Below are positions 34,981-43,797 of a DNA stretch of 64,000 bases, piece after piece. Position 1 is the stretch's first letter. Each line of letters starts with the position of its first letter. Position numbers and translations under genes: made by a program. The notes below the pieces were generated by a model. The model saw only the letters and a list, made by a program, of their open reading frames with translations, was not told the origin of the DNA and made no database searches. This DNA is from Nakamurella leprariae (GTDB lineage: Bacteria > Actinomycetota > Actinomycetes > Mycobacteriales > Nakamurellaceae). Location: NCBI RefSeq assembly GCF_016918035.1, contig NZ_JAERWK010000012.1:62001-126000 (forward strand). Reading direction: 5' to 3'.

Positions 34981-36339
34981 GTGGACCGATGGGACGACAG
35001 GGCGAGCGGCGGGGACGCCGCGTCCCTGGACGACGTCGCCGCGGTGGTGCGGGGGCTGCTCGACGAGGTCGTCGCGGCACCGATGCAGACCGATCTCACC
35101 GACGACCAGGTGCTCGCGGCCGTGCAGCAGGTGGAGCTGGTCGCCCGGCTCGTCGACGCCCTGGGGGTCGCATGGGCGGGCGTGGTCGACCGCCGGCGAC
35201 TGGCCGCCGCGTACGGCGCCACCTCCACCGGCGCGCTGTTGCGGGCATTGCTGCGGATCCGCCCCGGCCAGGCGCACGACCGGGTGCGGGCCGCCGCCGC
35301 CACGGACCCGTCGTCCGACGACCACGTTCCGGGCCATCCCGGACTTGCGGCGGCGCTGCACGACGGGCGGATCAGCGTCGACCATGCGAGCGTCATCGAC
35401 GCGGCGCTGCGGTCGCTCCCGGAGCGCGTCGATGCGGCCACCCGGGCGGAGACCGAGGCGTTGCTCGTGCAGCAGGCCGAGCAGCTGGACCCGACCCGCT
35501 TCGAGGAGGTCGCCCGGGCACTGGCCGCGGCAGCCGACCCGCTCGACCTCCCCGCCGAGGTCGACCCGCGCAAGGCCACCGAGCTGCAGCTCGGTCGCCG
35601 CGACGCGGTGACCGGACTGACCCGACTGACCGGGCGACTCGACGACGAAGGCGTCGAGCTGCTGCAGCAGGCCATCGGCGGGCTCTCCGCGCCGCGGTCC
35701 GCCGTGGACGGTGTCCCGGACGACCGGCCGGCCCGCACCCGCCGTGCGCACGCCCTGATCGAGGTGCTCCGCCGGTCGCTGGACGCCGGTGAGCTGCCGG
35801 TCCACGGTGGTGTCCGGCCGCACGTCACGGTGACCGTCGCGTTCGAGACGCTGCGGGCCGGCCTCGGAGCAGCACTGCTGGACCGAGCCGGCCCGGTCTC
35901 GGCCGGCCATGCCCGCCGGCTGGCGTGTGACGCCGGGATCGTGCCCGCGGTGCTCGGCTCCCGCAGCGAGGTCCTCGATGTAGGACGGGAACGCCGGGTG
36001 TTCCCCGCCGCGATCCGCAGGGCGCTGGCGATCCGGGACGGCGGGTGTGCCTGGCCCGGCTGCGACCGGCCGCCCGGCTGGTGCGACGCTCACCACATCC
36101 GGCACTGGGCGGATGGCGGGCCGACCTCGATGGACAACGCCGTCCTCTACTGCCCGCACCACCACGGCGAGATCCACCTCGGCCGATGGGAAGTCCGACT
36201 CGGACCGGACGGGATCCCCGAGCACATCCCGCCGCCATGGATCGATCCGCTGCGGCGGGTCCGGCGGAACACCGCGCACGCCCGGTTGCAGGACGGAGCT
36301 GTGCCCGCGGACGCCCCGCCTGTCGATCCTGCGGCCTGA
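34981..36339 (+). CDS. DUF222/HNH endonuclease domain protein (13E12-repeat type)
   Basis: A 452-residue protein with an N-terminal helical DUF222 domain (about residues 20-300). The C-terminal HNH nuclease has 'IRDGGCAWPGCDRPPGWCDA' (about residues 340-359; zinc Cys), 'HHIRHWADGGPTSMDNAVLY' (His pair and Asn) and 'CPHHHGEIHLGRWEV'. These proteins occur in many divergent copies in actinobacteria, including the 13E12 repeats of M. tuberculosis. Their biological role is unclear, and some are tied to mobile elements. No insertion-sequence ends were seen around it. Catalytic residues look intact. Confidence 0.92.
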   Translation: MDRWDDRASGGDAASLDDVAAVVRGLLDEVVAAPMQTDLTDDQVLAAVQQVELVARLVDALGVAWAGVVDRRRLAAAYGATSTGALLRALLRIRPGQAHDRVRAAAATDPSSDDHVPGHPGLAAALHDGRISVDHASVIDAALRSLPERVDAATRAETEALLVQQAEQLDPTRFEEVARALAAAADPLDLPAEVDPRKATELQLGRRDAVTGLTRLTGRLDDEGVELLQQAIGGLSAPRSAVDGVPDDRPARTRRAHALIEVLRRSLDAGELPVHGGVRPHVTVTVAFETLRAGLGAALLDRAGPVSAGHARRLACDAGIVPAVLGSRSEVLDVGRERRVFPAAIRRALAIRDGGCAWPGCDRPPGWCDAHHIRHWADGGPTSMDNAVLYCPHHHGEIHLGRWEVRLGPDGIPEHIPPPWIDPLRRVRRNTAHARLQDGAVPADAPPVDPAA

Positions 36340-36511
36340 TCGCCGTCCCGGTCCGACTGTCCGTGATCTCGGTCGCGTCCCCCTTCATGAGCTCCGGCGC
36401 TGATCGCCATGGGATCGGGGTACTTCGATGCGGTCGGCGGCAGCCCGTCGGCGCGTCCGCCGCAGGGCCATGCGCCAGACTGGGCGGTCCAGGGACTGGC
36501 GAGGAGGCGGC

Positions 36512-37576
36512 ATGGCGAGCGTCACCGTGGGGCGGTCGGACTTCGACCAATCGTTCAAGGGCCGCGCTGCCCGGACGTTCAAGCGGATCAGCTCGCGCGA
36601 GGGCGTCCAACACCTGATCCGGATGAACAAGCGGTTCGGCGACCGGTTGGGCACACAGTTCGCGGCTGCCCTGACCTACCTGTCCTTCCTGTCGCTGGTG
36701 CCGATCCTGATGGTGCTGTTCTCCATCGCCGGCTTCGTGCTGGTCAACAACCAGGAGCTCCTGGACCAGTTGCGTCAGGGCATCGCCGATCAGATCCCGA
36801 GCCAGCAGCTGGCCGGCACCATCAATGAGGTCCTCGACACCGCGATCGATCAACGCATCGGCGTCGGCATCGTCGGTCTGCTCATCGCGCTGTACTCGGG
36901 CATCGGATGGATGGGCAACCTGCGAGAGGCGCTCGAAGCGCAGTGGCGTCCGGTGTGGGAAGAAGACCCGGCCAAGGAGGACAACTTCGCCCTCGCCACG
37001 GTCAAGGACCTCGGGCGGCTGGTCGGGCTGGGCCTGGCCATCGCCGTCACCCTCGGCCTCACCACCGCCGGCACTGCGATCCAGACGCAGATCCTGACGT
37101 GGCTCGGGCTGGAGGATCAGTCCTGGCTCACACCGGTGATCACCGTGTTGACATTGCTCATCGCGATGGTCGCGGACGTCCTGATCTTCCTGTGGCTCTA
37201 CCGGACCCTGCCCGGTCGGCAGTACCAGGTGCCACGAGCTGCCCTGATCAAGGGCGCCGTCGTGGCCGCCGTGCTGTTCGAGCTGCTGAAGTCGCTGCTC
37301 AGCTTCCTGCTGCAGTTGACCTCGGGCTCAGCAAGTTGGCAGGTCTTCGGGCCCATCATCGGTCTATTGTTCTTCTTCAACCTGGTGGCGCGGATGGTGC
37401 TCATGGTCGGCGCCTGGATCGCCACCAGCAAGGGCGGACCGAAGGCTCCGGAACCGGAACCGGAGATCCCTGAGGCGCAGGTGATGGTGACCCGCCCGGT
37501 GTCGCGTCCCCGGGTCGCCGGTCTCCTCGGTGTCGGTGCGCTGATCGGATGGGTCACCGCACGGCGCTCGAAGTGA
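36512..37576 (+). CDS. YihY/virulence factor BrkB family membrane protein
   Basis: A 354-residue integral membrane protein with six transmembrane helices (about residues 45-75, 110-135, 158-182, 200-222, 235-258 and 268-292). Family marks are 'RFGDRLGTQFAAALTYLSFLSLVPILMV'-type helix 1 (here residues about 41-67), 'YSGIGWMGNLREALEAQW' (about 130-147) and 'LLFFFNLVARMVLMVGAWIA' near the end. The soluble C-terminus is about 65 residues. Start ATG 36512 has GAGGAGG at good spacing. Function of the family is uncertain; RNase BN identity was an early mistake. Follows trpS, as in mycobacteria. Confidence 0.92.
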   Translation: MASVTVGRSDFDQSFKGRAARTFKRISSREGVQHLIRMNKRFGDRLGTQFAAALTYLSFLSLVPILMVLFSIAGFVLVNNQELLDQLRQGIADQIPSQQLAGTINEVLDTAIDQRIGVGIVGLLIALYSGIGWMGNLREALEAQWRPVWEEDPAKEDNFALATVKDLGRLVGLGLAIAVTLGLTTAGTAIQTQILTWLGLEDQSWLTPVITVLTLLIAMVADVLIFLWLYRTLPGRQYQVPRAALIKGAVVAAVLFELLKSLLSFLLQLTSGSASWQVFGPIIGLLFFFNLVARMVLMVGAWIATSKGGPKAPEPEPEIPEAQVMVTRPVSRPRVAGLLGVGALIGWVTARRSK

Positions 37577-37614
37577 CGAAGTGAGGCTGTCGTGACACAA
37601 CGAGGTGATCGGCG

Positions 37615-38292
37615 ATGAGCGTGCCGGCGGTGGATCCGGGGACGTCCCCTCGTGGCCCGCGCCGGATCGACGGGCGGCTCGATCACCTCGTGCTCGCCAC
37701 ACCTCGGTTGGAGCAGTCGGTGCGGGAGTTCGCCACCCGCAGCGGGGTCGCTCCGGTTCCCGGTGGCCGGCACCTCGGCGTCGGCACCCGGAACTACCTG
37801 GTCGGCCTGGGCCCCGGCCGGTACTTGGAGATCCTCGGGCCGGACGTCGCGCACCCGCCGGACAGTTCGGCCCCGATGCCGTTCGGGATCGACCAGCTGG
37901 AGCGTCCGAAGCTCGCAGCGTGGTCCATCAGGTCGTCGGATCTGCGCGCCGCCACCCGGGCGGCGCTCTCCGCGGGCGCCGACCTGGGACCCATCCGGTA
38001 CATGTCCCGTCGAGGACATGACGGCACGGCCCTCGAGTGGCAGGTCGCCTACCCGCTGCGGCCGCCGCTGGACGGTCTGGTGCCGTTCGTCATCGACTGG
38101 GGCATCAGCCCGCATCCGTCCATGGGCGACCTGCCGACGGTCGAGTTGGTCGAGTTGCGGGGGAGCCATCCCGAGCCGGCCAAGGTGCTGCGCGTGCTGG
38201 AGGCCCTCGAGGTGACGCTCACCCTCACCACAGGACCGGCTCGGTTGGAGGTCGACCTCCGCACCCCGTACGGGACGTTGACGCTCTCCTGA
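37615..38292 (+). CDS. Glyoxalase-like (VOC-fold) domain protein
   Basis: A 225-residue protein. It begins 'RIDGRLDHLVLATPRLEQSV' (about residues 17-36), a VOC-type first strand with a metal-type His. Then come 'GGRHLGVGTRNYLVGLGPGR' (about 50-69) and 'YLEILGPD' (Glu), and a second half 'LVPFVIDWGISPHPSMG' with 'TPYGTLTLS' at the end. This matches the glyoxalase-like domain family PF13468, whose members are mostly uncharacterised. It converges on the dacB-type gene with a 5-base gap. Confidence 0.78.
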   Translation: MSVPAVDPGTSPRGPRRIDGRLDHLVLATPRLEQSVREFATRSGVAPVPGGRHLGVGTRNYLVGLGPGRYLEILGPDVAHPPDSSAPMPFGIDQLERPKLAAWSIRSSDLRAATRAALSAGADLGPIRYMSRRGHDGTALEWQVAYPLRPPLDGLVPFVIDWGISPHPSMGDLPTVELVELRGSHPEPAKVLRVLEALEVTLTLTTGPARLEVDLRTPYGTLTLS

Positions 38293-38297
38293 GCTGC

Positions 38298-39830
38298 TCA
38301 GACGTGGGTGGAGCGGGCCGACCGGCGCCGCGTCCACAGCACGGCGACGGGAATGAGCGCCAGGATCAGCAGCCCGCCACCGGCGATCGTCCAGGCCACC
38401 CAACCCGGCGTGTCCGAGGATCGGTGATCCGCCGCCAGTCCCGACTCGGTGGAGGTGGTCCCCGCGGTGGGCGTGACCGAGCTGCCGCCGTCGGACGGAT
38501 CGGTTCCGGACGTCGGTGCCGGTGGTGTCGGCGTCCCGGACGCAGCGGTCCCATCGGCCGCCGCATCGGCGGCTGAATCGACCAGCCGTCCGACCGGCCG
38601 GGTGGACGTGTCGAGCGCGAAGCCCCAGTCGAGCAGTGACGCCGCCTGCATCCACTGCGGCCGGGGCCGTTGAGTCCCGCCGAGCATGGTGACCACGAGC
38701 CGACGTCCGTTCCGCTCGGCCATGCCCACGAAGGTGTTGCCGGCGTCGTCGGTGAAGCCGGTCTTGCCGCCGATACCGCCTGGGTACTGCAGCGTCAGCT
38801 GGTTGTCGTTGGGCACGAAGTACCCGGGGCCGTCCAGCGCCGGCACCTGCTCGGCCTTCTCGGTGATCAGCTGGGGGAACGGCGGGGTGTCCATGTCGAG
38901 GCGGGCGAACAGCGCGAGGTCGTACGCGGACACGGACTGTCCGGGCCCGTCCAGGCCGGAGACGGTGGCGGCCCGGGTGTCGAAGGCGCCGAGCTCCGCG
39001 GCGAGCTCGTTCATCTCGGCCACGGTCTTGTCGTAGCCCCCGTTGGCCCGGGCCAGCGCGTTGGCTGCGTCGTTGCCCGAGTCGATGAGCAGGTAGGTCA
39101 GCAGCTGACGCACCGAGTAGACGGCGCCCGCCTCGATGCCGGTGCGGGTTCCCTCCTGGGCGGTGTCGGTCACCGTGGCCTCGACCGGCGCGTCGAGGTC
39201 GGTGAGGTTGCGTAGGTACACCTGCGCGGAGAGCAGTTTGAGCACGCTGGCGGGCCGGTAGCGCCCGTGCGGGTCCTTGGCGGCGAGCACCTGTCCGCTG
39301 TCCAGGTCCGCGATGAGCCAGCTCGCCGCGGAGATGTCCGGCGGCAGCGACCATGGATCGGCGCCCGGCGGCAGGACCAGTCCGCAGGCGCCGAGCGCGG
39401 GCCCACCCACCGGGACTTCGGGCACCGGCAGCGGCTGCGGTGGTGCGACCCCGGATGGCACGTCCTCGCTGGTGTCCACGGCCGGTGGCGGCACCTCGCG
39501 CTGCGGGCAGCCGTCGGTGGCCGGTGAGGGCAGAGTAACACTGGGCGGCACGTACGGGTCCCGCAGCAGCGGCCCGGACAGCAGCGGCCCGGACAGCGCC
39601 GATTCGGACAGCGCCGACTCGGACAGCGCCGACCCGGACATCGACTGCGCGCTGGCGGTCCCGGCCGCCACGCCGACGAATGCCGAACCCGCCAGCCCGA
39701 CGACCAGGACCGCTGTGGACGCCCGGCCGGGCCACGCGGAACGACGCGTCCGGCGGGCCGAGAACGGTGACGTCCGAGGGGCCGACGAGGTCGGTGCCAG
39801 CGGCAGTGCGGTCCGGTCCGGGGTGCTCAT
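38298..39830 (-). CDS. D-alanyl-D-alanine carboxypeptidase (DacB1-like, low-molecular-weight PBP)
   Basis: A 510-residue exported and membrane-anchored peptidase that trims peptidoglycan stem peptides. It has a twin-Arg-rich N-terminus with signal or anchor helix at about residues 39-61, then a low-complexity linker of 'SALSE' repeats. The S11 serine peptidase domain (about 165-400) has 'RPASVLKLLSA' (SxxK, Ser nucleophile), 'LLIDSGNDAANALA' (SxN) and 'GGIGGKTGFTDDAGN' (KTG). A Pro/Thr-rich stretch and a C-terminal transmembrane helix with a basic end (about 478-500) follow. All catalytic motifs are intact. The linker is encoded by a 15-bp tandem repeat. Confidence 0.92.
   Translation of the reverse strand: MSTPDRTALPLAPTSSAPRTSPFSARRTRRSAWPGRASTAVLVVGLAGSAFVGVAAGTASAQSMSGSALSESALSESALSGPLLSGPLLRDPYVPPSVTLPSPATDGCPQREVPPPAVDTSEDVPSGVAPPQPLPVPEVPVGGPALGACGLVLPPGADPWSLPPDISAASWLIADLDSGQVLAAKDPHGRYRPASVLKLLSAQVYLRNLTDLDAPVEATVTDTAQEGTRTGIEAGAVYSVRQLLTYLLIDSGNDAANALARANGGYDKTVAEMNELAAELGAFDTRAATVSGLDGPGQSVSAYDLALFARLDMDTPPFPQLITEKAEQVPALDGPGYFVPNDNQLTLQYPGGIGGKTGFTDDAGNTFVGMAERNGRRLVVTMLGGTQRPRPQWMQAASLLDWGFALDTSTRPVGRLVDSAADAAADGTAASGTPTPPAPTSGTDPSDGGSSVTPTAGTTSTESGLAADHRSSDTPGWVAWTIAGGGLLILALIPVAVLWTRRRSARSTHV
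39564..39638. repeat. 15-bp in-frame tandem repeat, 5 copies, in the dacB-like linker
   Basis: Two units of CAGCAGCGGCCCGGA and three of CAGCGCCGAYYCGGA type lie head to tail and encode five-residue repeats (SGPLL and SESAL) between the signal and the catalytic domain. The unit keeps frame, so copy number could vary without loss of function. Confidence 0.85.
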
Positions 39831-39906
39831 CGCGCTGGAATCTAACCGATGCGCACGGTGACCCCCGTGATCAACCGCGCGGATCGCTCGGGCCGGAACG
39901 ACGGAA

Positions 39907-39936
39907 CGGCCGCACCCCCGAGTGGGGGTACGGCCG
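39907..39936. terminator. Hairpin after sdhB
   Basis: CGGCCG and ACCCCC on one arm pair with GGGGGT and CGGCCG on the other, with one C-A mismatch and a GAGT loop. It lies 26 bases beyond the sdhB stop and probably ends the sdhCDAB transcript (leftward). No U-tract on that strand. Confidence 0.7.
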
Positions 39937-39962
39937 CTCCGGACGAACGAACAGCAGCACCG

Positions 39963-40748
39963 TCAGACGCGCCGGAACATCAGCGCGCGCTTGACCTCCT
40001 GGATCGCCTTCGTGACCTGGATGCCACGCGGGCACACGTCGGTGCAGTTGAACGTGGTGCGGCACCGCCACACGCCCTCGGAGTCCGAGAGGATCTCCAG
40101 TCGGTCGTCGGCCGCGTCATCACGCGAGTCGAAGATGAACCGGTGGGCGTTGACGATCGCCGCCGGCCCCACGTACGCGTCCTCGGCCCAGTAGACGGGG
40201 CAGGAGGTGGTGCACGCGGCGCACAGGATGCACTTGGTGGTGTCGTCGAAGCGGGCCCGGTCGGTCTGCGACTGGATGCGCTCCTTGCTCGGCTCGTTGC
40301 CGTGCGCGATCAGGAACGGCTTCACCGCGCGGTACGCATCGAAGAACGGTTCCATGTTCACGATCAGGTCCTTGAGCAGCGGCAGGCCCTTGATGGGCTC
40401 CACCGTGACCTCGGCCTTGTTGTTCGACCCGAGCAGGTCCTTGACCAGGATCTTGCAGGCCAGTCGGTTCCGGCCGTTGATCCGCATCGCGTCGGACCCG
40501 CACACCCCGTGGGCACAGGAGCGTCGGAAGACCAGCGACCCGTCGATGTACCACTTGATGTAGTGGAGGACGTTCAGCAGCCGGTCACCGGGCTGCGCCG
40601 GGACGCGGTAGCTCTCCATGTGGGGAGCGTCGTCGGTCTCCGGGTTGAACCGCTGGATGTTGACGGTCAGCATGACCGCGCCATCGGGGATGGGGGGCAG
40701 CTCGGCGCCGCCGCCGGCGCGACTCTCGTCGACGAGTGAGGTCGTCAT
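39963..40748 (-). CDS. sdhB: Succinate dehydrogenase, iron-sulfur subunit
   Basis: The electron-transfer subunit, 261 residues. [2Fe-2S] ligands: 'RRSCAHGVCGSDAM' with a later Cys in 'NRLACKI' (Asp at the third position is normal, as in E. coli). [4Fe-4S]: 'CILCAACTTSCPVYW' (about residues 171-185). [3Fe-4S]: 'CRTTFNCTDVCPRGI' (about 228-242). Passes electrons from SdhA flavin to quinone. The start overlaps the sdhA stop by one base. Last gene of the operon. Confidence 0.97.
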   Translation of the reverse strand: MTTSLVDESRAGGGAELPPIPDGAVMLTVNIQRFNPETDDAPHMESYRVPAQPGDRLLNVLHYIKWYIDGSLVFRRSCAHGVCGSDAMRINGRNRLACKILVKDLLGSNNKAEVTVEPIKGLPLLKDLIVNMEPFFDAYRAVKPFLIAHGNEPSKERIQSQTDRARFDDTTKCILCAACTTSCPVYWAEDAYVGPAAIVNAHRFIFDSRDDAADDRLEILSDSEGVWRCRTTFNCTDVCPRGIQVTKAIQEVKRALMFRRV

Positions 40749-42493
40749 CAGTACTTGCGCTCCATCGGCTCGTAGCGGGTCTGCACGACCGGCTTGTAGT
40801 CCAGCGTCACGTCGAGGTTGTGCGGGTCCCGGTACGCCATGGTGTGGCGCATCCAGTTGGTGTCGTCCCGGTTCGGGTAGTCCTCGCGGGCGTGGCCGCC
40901 GCGGGACTCGGTCCGCACCAGGGCACCCATGACCAGCACCTCGGCCAGGTCGAGCAGGAACCCGAGCTCGACGGCCTCGAGCAGGTCGGTGTTGTACCGA
41001 AGACCCTTGTCCTGCACGGAGACGTTCGCGTACCGGGCCTTGAGCAGCCGCACGTCGTCCAGCGCCTGCTTGAGGCTGGCCTCGGTGCGGTAGACCGCCG
41101 CGTTCATGTCCATGGACTCCTGCAGCGCGGTGCGCAGCTCGGCGACGCGCTCGCCGCCGGTGGAGTTCCGCATGCTCTCGACCAGGTTGATCACCGCGGC
41201 GGCCGGCTCGGCCGGCTCCGGCACGAAGTCGGTGGAGGTGGCGTACTCGGCGGCGGCGATGCCGGCACGACGGCCGAACACGTTGATGTCCAGCAGCGAG
41301 TTGGTGCCCAGCCGGTTCGAGCCGTGCACGGACACGCAGGCGCACTCGCCGGCCGCGTACAGGCCGGGGACCACGTCGGTGTTGTTGCGCAGCACCTCGC
41401 CGTGGATGTTGGTGGGGATGCCGCCCATCACGTAGTGGCAGGTCGGGAAGACCGGCACCGGCTCCTCGGTGGGCTCGACGCCCAGGTAGGTCCGGGAGAA
41501 CTCGGTGATGTCGGGGAGCTTGGTCTCCAGCACCTCGGCGCCCAGGTGGGTCACGTCCAGCAGCACGTAGTCCTTGTTCGGACCGGCGCCGCGGCCCTCA
41601 CGGACCTCCTGGACCATCGAGCGGGCGACGATGTCGCGCGGCGCGAGGTCCTTGATGGTGGGCGCGTAGCGCTCCATGAAGCGCTCGCCGTCGGCGTTGC
41701 GCAGGATGCCGCCCTCGCCACGGACCGCCTCGGAGATGAGGATGCCCAGGCCGGCGAGACCCGTCGGATGGAACTGGAAGAACTCCATGTCCTCCAGCGG
41801 CAGGCCCTTGCGGAGCACGATGCCCAGCCCGTCACCGGTGAGGGTGTGGGCGTTGGAGGTGGTCTTGAAGATCTTGCCGGCGCCGCCGGTGGCCATGACG
41901 ACCGACTTGGCGTGGAAGACGTGGATCTCGCCGGTGGCCAGCTCGAGCGCCACCGCGCCGGTGCACACCGGGCCGTCCGCGGTCTGGGTGAGCAGGATGT
42001 CCAGCACGTAGAACTCGTTGTAGAACTCGATGCCCAGCTTGACGCAGTTCTGGTACAGCGTCTGCAGGATCATGTGGCCGGTGCGGTCCGCGGCGTAGCA
42101 GGCCCGGCGCACGGCGGCCTCGCCGTGGTTGCGGGTGTGCCCGCCGAAGCGGCGCTGGTCGATGCGGCCCTCGGGGGTCCGGTTGAACGGCAGCCCCATC
42201 TTCTCCAGGTCGAGGACGGCGTCGATGGCCTCGCGGCACATGATCTCGGCGGCGTCCTGGTCGACCAGGTAGTCACCACCCTTGACCGTGTCGAAGGTGT
42301 GCCACTCCCAGTTGTCGTCCTCGACGTTGGCCAGGGCGGCGCACATGCCGCCCTGGGCCGCGCCGGTGTGCGACCGGGTGGGGTAGAGCTTCGTGAGCAC
42401 GGCGGTGCGGGCGCGGGGGCCGGCCTCGATGGCGGCGCGCATGCCGGCCCCGCCGGCCCCGACGATGACGACGTCGTAGCGGTGGAATTGCAT
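40748..42493 (-). CDS. sdhA: Succinate dehydrogenase, flavoprotein subunit
   Basis: The catalytic subunit with covalent FAD, 581 residues. 'YDVVIVGAGGAGMRAAIEAG' (about residues 6-25) binds ADP of FAD. 'TRSHTGAAQGGMCAAL' (about 39-54) contains the FAD-linking His 42. 'EFFQFHPTGLAGLGILISEA' and 'GERFMERYAP' hold substrate residues, and 'GGIPTNIHGEV', 'GECACVSVHGSNRLGTNSLL' and 'RTESRGGHAREDYPNRDD' (active Arg/His region) follow. Oxidises succinate to fumarate. It sits between sdhD (8-base gap) and sdhB. Confidence 0.97.
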   Translation of the reverse strand: MQFHRYDVVIVGAGGAGMRAAIEAGPRARTAVLTKLYPTRSHTGAAQGGMCAALANVEDDNWEWHTFDTVKGGDYLVDQDAAEIMCREAIDAVLDLEKMGLPFNRTPEGRIDQRRFGGHTRNHGEAAVRRACYAADRTGHMILQTLYQNCVKLGIEFYNEFYVLDILLTQTADGPVCTGAVALELATGEIHVFHAKSVVMATGGAGKIFKTTSNAHTLTGDGLGIVLRKGLPLEDMEFFQFHPTGLAGLGILISEAVRGEGGILRNADGERFMERYAPTIKDLAPRDIVARSMVQEVREGRGAGPNKDYVLLDVTHLGAEVLETKLPDITEFSRTYLGVEPTEEPVPVFPTCHYVMGGIPTNIHGEVLRNNTDVVPGLYAAGECACVSVHGSNRLGTNSLLDINVFGRRAGIAAAEYATSTDFVPEPAEPAAAVINLVESMRNSTGGERVAELRTALQESMDMNAAVYRTEASLKQALDDVRLLKARYANVSVQDKGLRYNTDLLEAVELGFLLDLAEVLVMGALVRTESRGGHAREDYPNRDDTNWMRHTMAYRDPHNLDVTLDYKPVVQTRYEPMERKY

Positions 42494-42501
42494 GTGCTGC
42501 G

Positions 42502-42990
42502 TCAGCTCCCCATGGACGGGTCGAAGGTGAAGATCACGAAACTGCCCAGGCCGACGGTGAGCACGACCGAGACGGCCAGCAGCACCTGCAGCCAGAACCG
42601 GGTGCCGGGGCGGCGCGAGTAATCGTTGATGATGACCCGCAGGCCGTTGGCCCCGTGCAGCTCGGCGAGCCACAACATCGCGAGATCCCAGATCTGCCAG
42701 AACGGCGACGCCCAGCGGCCCGCGACGAAGCCCCAGTTGATGCGGTGCACACCGCCGTCGAGCACGTTCATGATCAGCAGGTGGCCGAGCACCAGCACGA
42801 CCAGCACGATGCCGGACAGCCGCATGAACAGCCACGAGTACATCTCGAAGTTCGAACCGGTCCGCACTCGACGGCGGGGCGCCCGGGGCGCCTCGATGCC
42901 GCGGCTGGACGCGTCGCTGGTCGAGGCGACGGCACCGGACAGATCAGGCGGGAGGGACCCGACCGGGGAGGACGCAGTCGGGTTGGTCAT
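42502..42990 (-). CDS. sdhD: Succinate dehydrogenase, membrane anchor subunit
   Basis: A 162-residue anchor with a hydrophilic N-terminal 50 residues and three transmembrane helices (about residues 60-80, 97-113 and 134-155). 'LFMRLSGIVLVVLVLGHLLI' (about 57-76) contains a probable heme-ligand His, and 'HGANGLRVIINDYSRRP' (about 112-128) matches the quinone-side loop of SdhD. The start overlaps sdhC by 4 bases. Confidence 0.93.
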   Translation of the reverse strand: MTNPTASSPVGSLPPDLSGAVASTSDASSRGIEAPRAPRRRVRTGSNFEMYSWLFMRLSGIVLVVLVLGHLLIMNVLDGGVHRINWGFVAGRWASPFWQIWDLAMLWLAELHGANGLRVIINDYSRRPGTRFWLQVLLAVSVVLTVGLGSFVIFTFDPSMGS

Positions 42991-43418
42991 TCCGCACCTC
43001 CGAACATGACCCGGACGGTGCGCTCCATCATGAAGTACACGCCGGGCACCATGACGACGAACCAGACGCCGAGCTCGATCCACAGCATCAGGCGCTGGTA
43101 CTTGGGGCCCTTCGACCAGAAGTCGATGAGCATGATCCGGATCCCGTTCAGCGCGTGGTACAGCACGGCGCCGACGAGCCCGACCTCCATCAGGTTGACG
43201 AAGGGGTTCTTGTACAGCTCGATGATCTCGTTGTACGACTCCGGGGAGACCCGGACCAGCGAGGTGTCCAGCACGTGGTTGAACAGGAAGAAGAAGGTCA
43301 GCACCCCGGTGATGCGGTGGGCGACCCACGACCACATCCCGGCGTCACCCCGGTACACCGATCCGCGGCGTGGCGGGGGGACGGTGACGCTTCCCCGGCT
43401 CTCGACGGTTTGGGACAT
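42987..43418 (-). CDS. sdhC: Succinate dehydrogenase, cytochrome b556 subunit
   Basis: A 143-residue membrane subunit. 'SWVAHRITGVLTFFFLFNHV' (about residues 29-48) holds the conserved His-Arg-x-Thr-Gly signature of the first helix, and 'ALYHALNGIRIMLIDFW'-type sequence (about 86-102) carries the heme-ligand His region. Three transmembrane helices; with SdhD it binds quinone. ATG 43418 with GGAGG 13 bases upstream; a longer reading from 43598 would add an Arg-rich non-family extension. First gene of sdhCDAB. Confidence 0.93.
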   Translation of the reverse strand: MSQTVESRGSVTVPPPRRGSVYRGDAGMWSWVAHRITGVLTFFFLFNHVLDTSLVRVSPESYNEIIELYKNPFVNLMEVGLVGAVLYHALNGIRIMLIDFWSKGPKYQRLMLWIELGVWFVVMVPGVYFMMERTVRVMFGGAE

Positions 43419-43492
43419 GATCGGTTCTCGACCTCCGACATCGGTGGCGGGGCTGGACCCGCACGGGCGTCCGTCGACCCGCTCTGGCCTGG

Positions 43493-43517
43493 TCACACTC
43501 CTGCGGCGACGGTGTGA
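43493..43517. promoter_or_regulatory. Inverted repeat TCACAC/GTGTGA in the sdhC leader
   Basis: Exact 6-base arms at 43493-43498 and 43512-43517, centred about 85 bases upstream of the sdhC start. The halves are the outward-facing form of CRP half-sites, so it may be an operator or an RNA hairpin in the sdhC 5' leader. Confidence 0.4.
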
Positions 43518-43557
43518 GCGACCGGACCCGGGGTGGTCCCCGGCAGGGGCTCGACCG

Positions 43558-43563
43558 ATGCTA
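43558..43563 (-). promoter_or_regulatory. Candidate -10 box (TAGCAT) of sdhCDAB
   Basis: TAGCAT on the minus strand with TTGGGG 15 bases upstream as a possible -35. It would give a 5' leader of about 130 bases containing the TCACAC/GTGTGA repeat. Confidence 0.35.
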
Positions 43564-43785
43564 TCTCCGCCGTCGGGACCCCAACGACCTGCGGCCATGT
43601 GACGTGACGGACAGTGAGATCAGCATCCGTGTCGGGTGGGCGTCCGACGGGCGTGTGAATGCCGTACGGATGACGGGCGGCGGGCCGGAGACCGGCAGGC
43701 GTCCGGCGGGCGACGGACCGGTGCCCGACCGCCGGTCCGGGTGGGGCGACCGGCGTGGGCGGCCCGCCCGCACCGACCATCTGGC

Positions 43786-43791
43786 TAGCGT
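43786..43791 (+). promoter_or_regulatory. -10 box (TAGCGT) of leaderless add
   Basis: TAGCGT ends 6 bases before ATG 43798 and no Shine-Dalgarno sequence is present, so transcription should begin at the start codon. Confidence 0.55.
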
Positions 43792-43797
43792 CGGGAC

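Larger units (their letters stand above)
43419..43797. other. 379-base divergent promoter region between sdhC and add
   Basis: No convincing gene. Contains a TAGCAT box for sdhC (minus strand), a perfect inverted repeat TCACAC-13 bases-GTGTGA (43493-43517) and the leaderless add promoter (43786-43791). Confidence 0.5.

Noticed and set aside
34981-36339. DUF222-HNH gene considered as a mobile intron or homing endonuclease
   Set aside because: No intron, intein junctions, terminal repeats or target duplication seen; the family is often stand-alone in actinobacteria.
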